A stretch of 64,000 bases of DNA. Source: Sphingobium yanoikuyae (GTDB taxonomy: Bacteria; Pseudomonadota; Alphaproteobacteria; Sphingomonadales; Sphingomonadaceae). The position numbers were made by a program, and so were the translations under genes. The DNA lies in assembly GCF_013001025.1 (NCBI RefSeq), contig NZ_CP053021.1, forward strand, positions 3,004,001 to 3,068,000, read 5' to 3'. The notes beneath the pieces are model-generated. The model was given only the letters and a program-made list of their open reading frames with translations, was not told the origin of the DNA and did not search any database. Positions 57,682-64,000 of this stretch are shown piece by piece (within the stretch, counting starts at the first letter, position 1; the number at the start of each line of letters is the position of its first letter).

Positions 57682-58515
57682 TCATATGGCGGCCAGCACG
57701 CGCTGGGCCTGCACCAGATGCGGGCGATCGATCATCTTGCCGTCCAGCTTCAGCACCCCGGCACCCGGATTGGCGGCAAAGGCATCGACCACCGCGCGGG
57801 CATGATCGACCTCCGCCGGGGTCGGAGTAAAGCCGGCATTGATCGCCGCGACCTGAACCGGATGGATCGCCATCATGCCGGTAAAGCCGTCGCGCCGCGC
57901 CCGGCCGACATAGGCGGCCAGATCATCCATCGCGTCGATCCGCGGGAAGACCGTGTCGATCGCCGCGACACCGGCGGCATGGGCCGCGAACAGGGTCAGG
58001 CTGCGCGCCATCTCGATCGGCGCGGTATAACGGCCATCGGCCTCCCGCGCGCTGGTAGCGCCGATCGAGGCGGGCAGATCCTCCGCGCCCCAGGTGAGGC
58101 CGGCCAGCCGATCACGAACGCTGCGATAGCTGCCAAGCTCGAACAGGGCGGCGGGCGTTTCCGTGGCGATGGGCAGGATCGGCGGCAGGCGCCCCTGCCC
58201 GGCCAGTTCCTCCAGCGTCAGGATGCTGGCCGCCCCTTCCGCCTTGGGCAGCATGATGCCGTCGGGCGTCGCCGGCAGGATGATGGCCAGATCGTCGGCG
58301 GTCTGCCCGCCGTCCAGCGGATTGACCCGGACGAAGGCGGTGCAATTGCGCGCCTCCCCCAGCCAGCCGGCGATCGCATCACGGGCATAGCCCTTGCGCT
58401 CGGGTGCGACCGAATCCTCCAGGTCGAGGATGATCGCATCCGCGCCGCTCGCCGCCGCCTTGTCGAACCGTTCGGGGCGATCGCCCGGCACAAAGAGCAG
58501 CGAGCGAAGTTTCAT
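57682..58515 (-). CDS. CitE-like CoA-ester lyase (HpcH/HpaI family)
   Basis: TIM-barrel lyase of 277 residues that would cleave or form a C-C bond in a 3-hydroxyacyl-CoA such as citramalyl-, malyl- or 3-hydroxy-3-methylglutaryl-like esters. Motifs: RSLLFVPGDRPERFDKAAASG, DAIILDLEDSVAPERK with the metal-binding Glu and Asp, PILPIATETPAALFELGSY, and HPVQVAAINAGFTPT. It overlaps the MaoC gene stop (ATGA) and is the last gene of the cluster. A precise substrate cannot be fixed; by context a leucine-related intermediate is possible. Confidence 0.88.
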   Translation of the reverse strand: MKLRSLLFVPGDRPERFDKAAASGADAIILDLEDSVAPERKGYARDAIAGWLGEARNCTAFVRVNPLDGGQTADDLAIILPATPDGIMLPKAEGAASILTLEELAGQGRLPPILPIATETPAALFELGSYRSVRDRLAGLTWGAEDLPASIGATSAREADGRYTAPIEMARSLTLFAAHAAGVAAIDTVFPRIDAMDDLAAYVGRARRDGFTGMMAIHPVQVAAINAGFTPTPAEVDHARAVVDAFAANPGAGVLKLDGKMIDRPHLVQAQRVLAAI

Positions 58516-58964
58516 GCAGACCTCTTCTTGAGCAACGCCATGCGCAGGCACTGGCAAACAATCTCGTCCCGCTGGTTGAGCAGGCGATGGGTGAAGGTGA
58601 CGATGCCCGCTTCGGGGCGCGAGCGGCTTTCCTTGAGGTCCGTAACCTCGGTCTCGCAGCGCAGCGTATCGCCGATGAACACCGGCTTGGGCATGACGAG
58701 TTTGTCATAGCCCAGGTTCGCGACCAGCGTGCCCATGGTGGTATCCCCCACCGACAGGCCGATCATCAGCGCGAAGCTGAAAGTGCCGTTGACCAGGATC
58801 TGGCCGAATTCCGAGGCCTTGGCCGCCTCGGCATCCAGATGCAGCGGCTGGGGATTATGGGTCATCGTCGTGAACAGCAGATTGTCGGTCTCGGTCACCG
58901 TGCGGCGCAATTCATGCGCGATCCGGTCGCCCACCTGCCATTCGTCAAAATGCCTGCCCGCCAT
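58512..58964 (-). CDS. MaoC-like enoyl-CoA hydratase
   Basis: Hot-dog-fold hydratase of 150 residues. Catalytic Asp and His appear in TTMTHNPQPLHLDAEAAKAS, followed by NGTFSFALMIGLSVGDTTMG and VFIGDTLRCETEVTDLKESRS. ATG 58964 begins MAGRHFDEWQVGD, the usual MaoC start. Coupled by ATGA overlap to the CitE lyase, it may hydrate the substrate that the lyase then splits, as mesaconyl-CoA hydratase and citramalyl-CoA lyase do. Confidence 0.9.
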   Translation of the reverse strand: MAGRHFDEWQVGDRIAHELRRTVTETDNLLFTTMTHNPQPLHLDAEAAKASEFGQILVNGTFSFALMIGLSVGDTTMGTLVANLGYDKLVMPKPVFIGDTLRCETEVTDLKESRSRPEAGIVTFTHRLLNQRDEIVCQCLRMALLKKRSA

Positions 58965-59026
58965 AGTTCGCCCTCTATATAAATATGCACAATAGTGCAA
59001 TTATCATTCCATGAAGCCGGATCGGC

Positions 59027-60868
59027 TCAATCCTCGCCATGATCGATCCGGGCCAGCAGTACGCCCTCGCTCACCTGCCCGCCCTCGGCCGCGTTCAGGT
59101 CTGCGACCACGCCGTCGAACGGCGCGACCAGGCTATGCTCCATCTTCATCGCTTCGAGCGTCATCAGCTTCTGCCCCTTGGTCACCGCCTGTCCGGCCGT
59201 CACCGCCACGGCAATGATGCGGCCGGGCATGGGCGACAGGATCGCGCCGTCGGATGCTGCACCACCGGCGCCGCCGACAACACGCCAGGGCGTCATTTCC
59301 CAGACCTGCCCGCCCTCGGCAATCAGCACATCCTCCAGCGGCCGGGCGTCGCCCAGACGCGGATCATAGCGCACCGCATGGGCATGGCCGTTCAGCAGGA
59401 AATTCGCCTCCGCCCGGACCGGCGCATTGAGGCGGAAGCCCGCCAGCGCTCCGCCCGGCGTCAGCGCCGCGGCTGCGTCGGCCAGTGCCGCGTCGGACGG
59501 ATCGGCCGGCGGCAACAGCGCGTCGCCCTCCCGCGCGATCAGGCCAGTGTCGAGCCGGGCCGCCGCGAAATCCGCATTCTCCAGCGCCTTGACCAGAAAG
59601 CCCGCATTGGTGCGCAGCGGCCAGATCACCGTATCGTCGAGCGCCGCCGCCAGCCGCAGCCGCGCCGCGTCGCGCGTGTCGCCATGGGCGATGAGCTTGG
59701 CGATCATCGGATCATAATAGGGCGAAATCGCCGCCCCTTCCTCGACGCCGGTATCGATGCGCGCACCGCCGCCCAGCTCGAACGTGTCGAGCGTACCGAT
59801 CGAGGGCAGGAAGCCCTTGGCCGGATCCTCGGCATAGAGGCGCGCTTCCATAGCCCAGCCATTGATCGACAGCTGATCCTGCGTCCGCGGCAGCGGTTCG
59901 CCCGACGCGACCCGCAACTGCCATTCGACCAGATCCTGGCGGGTGATCTCCTCGGTTACGGGATGTTCGACCTGAAGCCGGGTGTTCATTTCCATGAACC
60001 AGATGCGGTCGGCGCGTAGCCCGTCCGATCCGTCGGCGATGAACTCGATCGTGCCGGCGCCGACATAGTCGACCGCCTTGGCCGCATTGACCGCCGCCTG
60101 GCACACGGCCGCGCGGGTCGCTTCATCCATGCCCGGTGCCGGGGCTTCCTCGATCACCTTCTGGTGGCGGCGCTGGAGCGAACAGTCGCGCTCGAACAGA
60201 TGGACGACATTGCCATGCTTGTCGCCGAACACCTGCACCTCGATATGGCGCGGGTTGGTGATCCATTTTTCCAGCAGCACCTGGTCATTGCCGAAGCTGG
60301 ACGCCGCCTCGCGCCGGCAGGACAGCAAGGCGTCGGCGAAGTCGGCCGCGGCATCGACCTTGCGCATGCCCTTGCCGCCGCCGCCGGCGACCGCCTTGAT
60401 GAGGACAGGATAGCCGATCGCATCCGCCTCCGCCGCCAGTCGTTCAGGCGACTGGTCTTCGCCCAGATAGCCCGGCGTGGTGGGCACGCCGGCATCCTGC
60501 ATCAGTGCCTTGGCCGCGTCCTTCAGGCCCATCGCGGTGATGGAGGACGGGTTGGGGCCGACCCAGATCAGCCCCGCGTCGATCACCGCCTGCGCGAATT
60601 CGGCATTTTCCGACAGGAAGCCATAGCCGGGGTGAATCGCCTGCGCGCCTGTCGCTTTCGCTGTCGCGATGATCCGGTCACCGACCAGGTAGGATTCGCG
60701 CACCGGCGACGGGCCGATATACACCGCCTCATCCGCTTCGCGCACATGCAGCGCGTCGGCGTCGGCATCGGAATAGACCGCGATCGCGCGGATACCCAGT
60801 CGCCGCGCGGTGCGGATCACCCGACAGGCAATTTCGCCACGATTGGCGATGAGGAGGGATTCAAGCAT
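59027..60868 (-). CDS. liuD: Acyl-CoA carboxylase biotin subunit (3-methylcrotonyl-CoA type)
   Basis: Biotin-dependent carboxylase alpha subunit of 613 residues: biotin carboxylase N domain (LLIANRGEIACRVIRTARRL), ATP-grasp with VLIKAVAGGGGKGMRKVD, central FMEMNTRLQVEHPVTEEIT, and a C-terminal biotinyl domain with the acceptor Lys in EAMKMEHSLVAPFDG. With the beta subunit at 61406-63007 and acyl-CoA dehydrogenase it fits leucine degradation; propionyl-CoA is an alternative substrate. ATG 60868 has GGAG 6 nt upstream; the ATG at 60874 does not. The palindromic element ends 14 nt upstream. Confidence 0.92.
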   Translation of the reverse strand: MLESLLIANRGEIACRVIRTARRLGIRAIAVYSDADADALHVREADEAVYIGPSPVRESYLVGDRIIATAKATGAQAIHPGYGFLSENAEFAQAVIDAGLIWVGPNPSSITAMGLKDAAKALMQDAGVPTTPGYLGEDQSPERLAAEADAIGYPVLIKAVAGGGGKGMRKVDAAADFADALLSCRREAASSFGNDQVLLEKWITNPRHIEVQVFGDKHGNVVHLFERDCSLQRRHQKVIEEAPAPGMDEATRAAVCQAAVNAAKAVDYVGAGTIEFIADGSDGLRADRIWFMEMNTRLQVEHPVTEEITRQDLVEWQLRVASGEPLPRTQDQLSINGWAMEARLYAEDPAKGFLPSIGTLDTFELGGGARIDTGVEEGAAISPYYDPMIAKLIAHGDTRDAARLRLAAALDDTVIWPLRTNAGFLVKALENADFAAARLDTGLIAREGDALLPPADPSDAALADAAAALTPGGALAGFRLNAPVRAEANFLLNGHAHAVRYDPRLGDARPLEDVLIAEGGQVWEMTPWRVVGGAGGAASDGAILSPMPGRIIAVAVTAGQAVTKGQKLMTLEAMKMEHSLVAPFDGVVADLNAAEGGQVSEGVLLARIDHGED

Positions 60869-60882
60869 GGACATCTCCGGTT

Positions 60883-61377
60883 ATTCCTCCCCGAGCTTGT
60901 CTCGGGGAGGGGGACCATGCGAAGCATGGTGGAGGGGTAATGGTGCGATGCTGAGAGACCGGGCGCCCAAGGCAGGAAAGCGCGCGACGCGAACGGCGCG
61001 GCAGTTGCGGCGAACGATGTCCCTGCCCGAAATATTGATCTGGCAAGCGTTGCGGCAGCGACCGGGCGGACTGAAATTTCGTCGCCAGCATCCAAGCGGC
61101 GCCTATATTCTCGATTTCTATTGCATGGATGCCCGTCTGGCCATCGAGATCGATGGCAGCGGGCATGACGACAGCGCCAGGCAGTGCCATGATGCCGCGC
61201 GCGATGCGTGGTTCGCCGCGGCGGAGGTTGCGACTTTGCGCATCGCCGCTCGCGATGTGCTGAATGACCTCGATGCCGTCATGACGGGGATCGTCGCGGA
61301 GGCGCACGCACGCCTGCCCCTCCACCACCCGGCTGCGCCGGGCGGTCCCCCTCCCCGAGACAAGCTCGGGGAGGAAT
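60883..61377. mobile_element. 495-bp palindromic element carrying a DUF559 nuclease gene
   Basis: Starts ATTCCTCCCC and ends GGGGAGGAAT. The outer 34 bp of each end are perfect inverted repeats (60883-60916 and 61344-61377); inward each arm continues with a second hairpin of different loop (ATGCGAAGCAT left; a CCCGGC/GCCGGG stem right) and GGTGGAGGGG. The body encodes a DUF559 protein on the plus strand. The left arm supplies the gene's Shine-Dalgarno (GGAGGGG) and the right arm its last codons and stop. It lies between liuB and liuD, in opposite direction, 14 nt before liuD. No target duplication was identified by eye. Confidence 0.85.
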
Positions 61378-61379
61378 GA
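60948..61379 (+). CDS. DUF559 endonuclease-like protein (Vsr-related, PD-(D/E)XK)
   Basis: A 143-residue protein with the DUF559 fold: basic N-terminus, SLPEILIWQALRQRPGGLKFRRQHPSG, the core strands GAYILDFYCMDARLAIEIDGSGHD carrying the D and E-x-D acidic residues of a PD-(D/E)XK nuclease, and a C-terminal helix. Known relatives are nicking or mismatch-type endonucleases (Vsr), but biochemistry for DUF559 is scarce. The tail HHPAAPGGPPPRDKLGEE is the translated right repeat. ATG 60948 was chosen because it follows the repeat-encoded Shine-Dalgarno and starts the family match. Confidence 0.88.
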   Translation: MLRDRAPKAGKRATRTARQLRRTMSLPEILIWQALRQRPGGLKFRRQHPSGAYILDFYCMDARLAIEIDGSGHDDSARQCHDAARDAWFAAAEVATLRIAARDVLNDLDAVMTGIVAEAHARLPLHHPAAPGGPPPRDKLGEE

Positions 61380-61405
61380 AAGGGGCGACATCGCCTCCAC
61401 CCCGA

Positions 61406-63007
61406 TCACATCCGGAACACGCCAAATTGCGCGCGTTCGTCCACCGGCGCATTCAGCGCAGCGGCGAAGGCCAGCCCCAGCACATCCCGCGTCTGGGCCG
61501 GGTCGATCACGCCATCGTCCCACAGGCGCGAGGTCGCGAAATAGGGATTGCCTTCATCCTCATATTTCTGGCGCACCGGCGCCTTGAAGGCTTCGGCCTC
61601 TTCCGGCGTCCATTTGGACGCGTCGCGGTGGACGGTCGCCAGCACGCTCGCCGCCTGTTCGCCGCCCATCACGCTGATCCGGCTGTTGGGCCAGGTAAAG
61701 AGGAAGCGCGGCTGATAGGCGCGGCCGCACATGCCATAATTGCCCGCGCCGAAGCTGCCGCCGATCAGCACGGTGACCTTGGGCACCTGCGCCGTCGCCA
61801 CCGCCGTCACCAGCTTCGCGCCATGCTTGGCGATCCCCTCCGCCTCATATTTGCCGCCGACCATGAAGCCGGAGATATTCTGGAGGAACAGCAGCGGAAT
61901 GCGGCGCTGGCAGGCCAGTTCGATGAAATGGGCGCCCTTCTGCGCGCTTTCGCTGAACAGCACGCCGTTGTTCGCCAGGATCGCCACCGGCATGCCGCAG
62001 ATATGGGCGAAGCCGCAGACGAGCGTGGTGCCGTATAGCGGCTTGAACTCGTGAAATTCGCTGCCGTCGACGATCCGCGCGATCACTTCACGCACATCAT
62101 AGGGGGCGCGCACATCCTGCGGGATGATGCCATAAAGATCGGCCGGGTCGAACTTGGGTGGACGCGGGTCGTGCAGGTTGAGGTCGCTCTGGCGATCGGG
62201 CTGCAGGGTCGAGACGATATCGCGCACGATCGACAGCGCATGCTCGTCATTGTCCGCGACATGATCGACCACGCCCGACTTGCGACCATGCAGGTCGCCG
62301 CCGCCCAGATCCTCGGCGCTGATGACCTCGCCCGTCGCCGCCTGCACCAGCGGCGGGCCGGCGAGGAAGATGGTGCCCTGGTTGCGGACGATCACCGTCT
62401 CGTCCGACATGGCCGGGACATAGGCGCCACCGGCGGTGCAGCTGCCCATGACGCAGGCGATCTGCGGAATGCCGCGCGCCGACAGGTTCGCCTGATTATA
62501 GAAGATGCGGCCGAAATGGTCGCGGTCGGGGAAGACCTCCGCCTGGTTGGGCAGGTTGGCGCCGCCGCTGTCGACCAGATAGATGCAGGGCAACCGGTTT
62601 TCGAGCGCGATTTCCTGCGCGCGCAGATGCTTCTTCACCGTGACGGGGTAATAGGTGCCGCCCTTCACCGTGGCGTCGTTGCAGGCGATCATCACCTGGC
62701 GCCCCGACACCCGGCCGATGCCGGCGATCATGCCGGCGCCCGGCACCTCGTCGCCATATTGGCCATTGGCGGCGAGCTGGCCGATCTCCAGGAATGGCGA
62801 GCCCGGATCGAGCAGCCGTTCGACGCGATCACGCGGCAGCAGCTTGCCGCGCCCGGTGTGCTTGTCCCGCGCGGCCGGCGATCCGCCCAAGGCCGCGTCG
62901 GCAACCTTGGCGCGCAATTCCTCCGCCAGCGCGCGATTATGCGCGGCATTGGCGCGGAAGCTTTCGCTATCGGGCGACAGCTTGCTGTCCAGAACCGGTG
63001 CGCTCAT
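61406..63007 (-). CDS. liuB: 3-methylcrotonyl-CoA carboxylase-type carboxyltransferase (beta subunit)
   Basis: Carboxyltransferase subunit of 533 residues, moving the carboxyl group from biotin to acyl-CoA. Two crotonase-like domains are visible: [25 protein letters not shown] and [19 protein letters not shown] in the first, and [21 protein letters not shown] with [20 protein letters not shown] in the second, the latter characteristic of methylcrotonyl-CoA carboxylase. ATG 63007 is at the usual start. It is divergent from the small DMT gene and is separated from liuD by the palindromic element. Confidence 0.95.
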   Translation of the reverse strand: MSAPVLDSKLSPDSESFRANAAHNRALAEELRAKVADAALGGSPAARDKHTGRGKLLPRDRVERLLDPGSPFLEIGQLAANGQYGDEVPGAGMIAGIGRVSGRQVMIACNDATVKGGTYYPVTVKKHLRAQEIALENRLPCIYLVDSGGANLPNQAEVFPDRDHFGRIFYNQANLSARGIPQIACVMGSCTAGGAYVPAMSDETVIVRNQGTIFLAGPPLVQAATGEVISAEDLGGGDLHGRKSGVVDHVADNDEHALSIVRDIVSTLQPDRQSDLNLHDPRPPKFDPADLYGIIPQDVRAPYDVREVIARIVDGSEFHEFKPLYGTTLVCGFAHICGMPVAILANNGVLFSESAQKGAHFIELACQRRIPLLFLQNISGFMVGGKYEAEGIAKHGAKLVTAVATAQVPKVTVLIGGSFGAGNYGMCGRAYQPRFLFTWPNSRISVMGGEQAASVLATVHRDASKWTPEEAEAFKAPVRQKYEDEGNPYFATSRLWDDGVIDPAQTRDVLGLAFAAALNAPVDERAQFGVFRM

Positions 63008-63046
63008 GCCCTCGCCTTCCCGGCGTCCGCGTGCCACAGAGCATCC

Positions 63047-63385
63047 ATGCCCACCATCATTCTCCTCATCCTCTCCAACCTGTTCATGACCACCGCCTGG
63101 TACTGGCACCTCAAAGGCGGCATGAACAAACCGCTGATGCTGGTCATCCTGATCAGCTGGGCGATCGCCTTCGTCGAATATTGCCTGGCGGTGCCCGCCA
63201 ACCGCATCGGCTTTGCCCATGGCTGGTCCGCCGGACAACTCAAGATCGCGCAGGAAGCCATCGCCCTCGTGATCTTCGGCATCTTCATGGTGACGGTGCT
63301 GGGCGAACCGCTCCACTGGCGCCACGCGGCTGCCTTTGCCTGCATCATGGCGGCGGTCGGCTTCCTGTTCGTGGGGCGGAGCTGA
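63047..63385 (+). CDS. DMT-superfamily small membrane protein (DUF486)
   Basis: Four predicted helices in 112 residues: [60 protein letters not shown] and [18 protein letters not shown]486 proteins are small relatives of drug/metabolite transporters; substrate unknown. Often found beside acyl-CoA clusters in alphaproteobacteria (recalled, not checked). Its stop is 2 nt from the end of the convergent acyl-CoA dehydrogenase gene and its start is 39 nt from divergent liuB. Confidence 0.9.
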   Translation: MPTIILLILSNLFMTTAWYWHLKGGMNKPLMLVILISWAIAFVEYCLAVPANRIGFAHGWSAGQLKIAQEAIALVIFGIFMVTVLGEPLHWRHAAAFACIMAAVGFLFVGRS

Positions 63386-63386
63386 A

Positions 63387-64000
63387 TCACGCCCCAATTA
63401 ATTCCCGGCCGATCAGCATCCGGCGGATCTCGTTGGTGCCGGCGCCGATATCGAGCAGCTTGGCGTCGCGCATATAGCGTTCGACCGGCCAGTCCCTGGT
63501 ATAGCCCGCGCCGCCCAGCGCCTGCACCGCTTCCAGCGCGACCTTCATCGCATTTTCGCTGGCGAGCAAGATGGCGCCGGCCGCGTCGAAGCGCGTGGTC
63601 TTGCCCGCGTCGCAGGCGCGCGCCACGGCATAGACATAGGCGCGCGCACTGTTGAGCGCGACATACATGTCGGCGACCTTGGCCTGCATCAGCTGGAACG
63701 CGCCGATCGGCTTGCCGAACTGCCTGCGCTCGCGAACATAGGGCAGCACCGTGTCGAGGCAGGCCTGCATGATGCCGAGCTGGATGCCGGCGAGCACGGT
63801 GCGCTCATAGTCGAGGCCCGACATCAGCACGCCGGCGCCGCCGTTCAGCGGCCCCATGATATTTTCCTCGGGCACTTCGCAATCGTCGAACACCAGTTCG
63901 GCGGTCGGGCTGCCGCGCATGCCAACCTTGTCGATCTTCTGGCCGATCGAGAAGCCGGCAAAGCCCTTCTCGATCAGGAAAGTGGTGATGCCCTTGGAGC
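63387..64000 (-). CDS. liuA: Acyl-CoA dehydrogenase, probably isovaleryl-CoA dehydrogenase, N-terminus outside window
   Basis: The C-terminal about 204 residues of a flavin acyl-CoA dehydrogenase. The visible part opens [20 protein letters not shown] and has [43 protein letters not shown] and [20 protein letters not shown], followed by [26 protein letters not shown]. The pattern and neighbours fit isovaleryl-CoA dehydrogenase of leucine degradation. The 5' end and any promoter are beyond the right edge. Confidence 0.9.
   Translation of the reverse strand, partial: SKGITTFLIEKGFAGFSIGQKIDKVGMRGSPTAELVFDDCEVPEENIMGPLNGGAGVLMSGLDYERTVLAGIQLGIMQACLDTVLPYVRERRQFGKPIGAFQLMQAKVADMYVALNSARAYVYAVARACDAGKTTRFDAAGAILLASENAMKVALEAVQALGGAGYTRDWPVERYMRDAKLLDIGAGTNEIRRMLIGRELIGA

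Noticed and set aside
60810..60947. N-terminal extension of the DUF559 frame
   Set aside because: These codons come from liuD antisense and the left repeat; the family match and Shine-Dalgarno both point to ATG 60948.

Overview
This is a high-GC chromosomal window from an alphaproteobacterium, almost certainly a member of the Sphingomonadaceae (Sphingobium/Sphingomonas-like). The assignment is an inference from protein character and layout: a CIRCE-controlled groES-groEL operon, a split nusA-ylxR-infB-rbfA-truB-rpsO-pnp block, a SWFGD-type PRC/DUF2171 envelope protein, a large TonB-dependent receptor, and dispersed palindromic repeats of the kind common in sphingomonads. No rRNA, prophage, CRISPR array or classical insertion sequence was found. 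One tRNA gene (Ala, anticodon CGC) is present.

Layout. 1-4.2 kb: the end of a membrane GGDEF/EAL protein, then groEL-groES with terminator, heat-shock type promoter and CIRCE operator. 4.2-9.9 kb: repeat-bearing intergenic DNA, two small unknown genes, a universal stress protein, a YghU-type glutathione transferase, a NAD(P)-binding reductase divergent from an HxlR regulator, and an acyltransferase-3. 10-16.4 kb: ligA, a small membrane protein, a Tat-type monooxygenase-fold protein, recN, bamD and a HisKA_2 histidine kinase. 16.5-30.5 kb: the translation/RNA block, all on the minus strand (rimP, nusA, a tautomerase, ylxR, infB, a toxin-antitoxin pair, rbfA, then tdk, a GNAT gene, a hydrolase and a HAD gene, then truB, rpsO, pnp). 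30.7-39.3 kb: a PRODH-like/CelD-like pair, a PQQ-type sugar dehydrogenase, a pentapeptide-repeat protein, a beta-propeller protein with a TonB receptor, and an old-yellow-enzyme homologue. 39.4-46.3 kb: pyrG, secG, tpiA, ppiD-trpE. 46.3-57.5 kb: extensin-like protein, NUDIX hydrolase, pobA with an AraC regulator, a TetR-SDR divergent pair, an esterase, yaaA, a cysteine-cluster protein, an aldo-keto reductase, tRNA-Ala and the PRC protein. 57.7-64 kb: a leucine/isovalerate-type acyl-CoA cluster (acyl-CoA dehydrogenase, carboxylase beta and biotin alpha subunits, MaoC hydratase, CitE lyase), cut by the right edge.

The most interesting signal is a family of GC-rich double-hairpin palindromes. 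One copy (60883-61377) has 34-bp perfect terminal inverted repeats flanking a DUF559 (Vsr-like) nuclease gene whose ribosome-binding site, last 20 or so codons and stop codon come from the repeats; it sits between two carboxylase genes just upstream of the second. A nuclease-less relative (19735-19886) is inserted in frame within truB and adds about 48 residues. A third, partial copy lies at 7231-7313. Together they look like an autonomous/non-autonomous palindromic mobile element pair, comparable in logic to REP/RAYT elements and in protein insertion to Rickettsia palindromic elements. The second notable feature is a RelE/XRE toxin-antitoxin module wedged between infB and rbfA, with a promoter that would give a leaderless toxin mRNA and with the rbfA ribosome-binding site inside the antitoxin gene.
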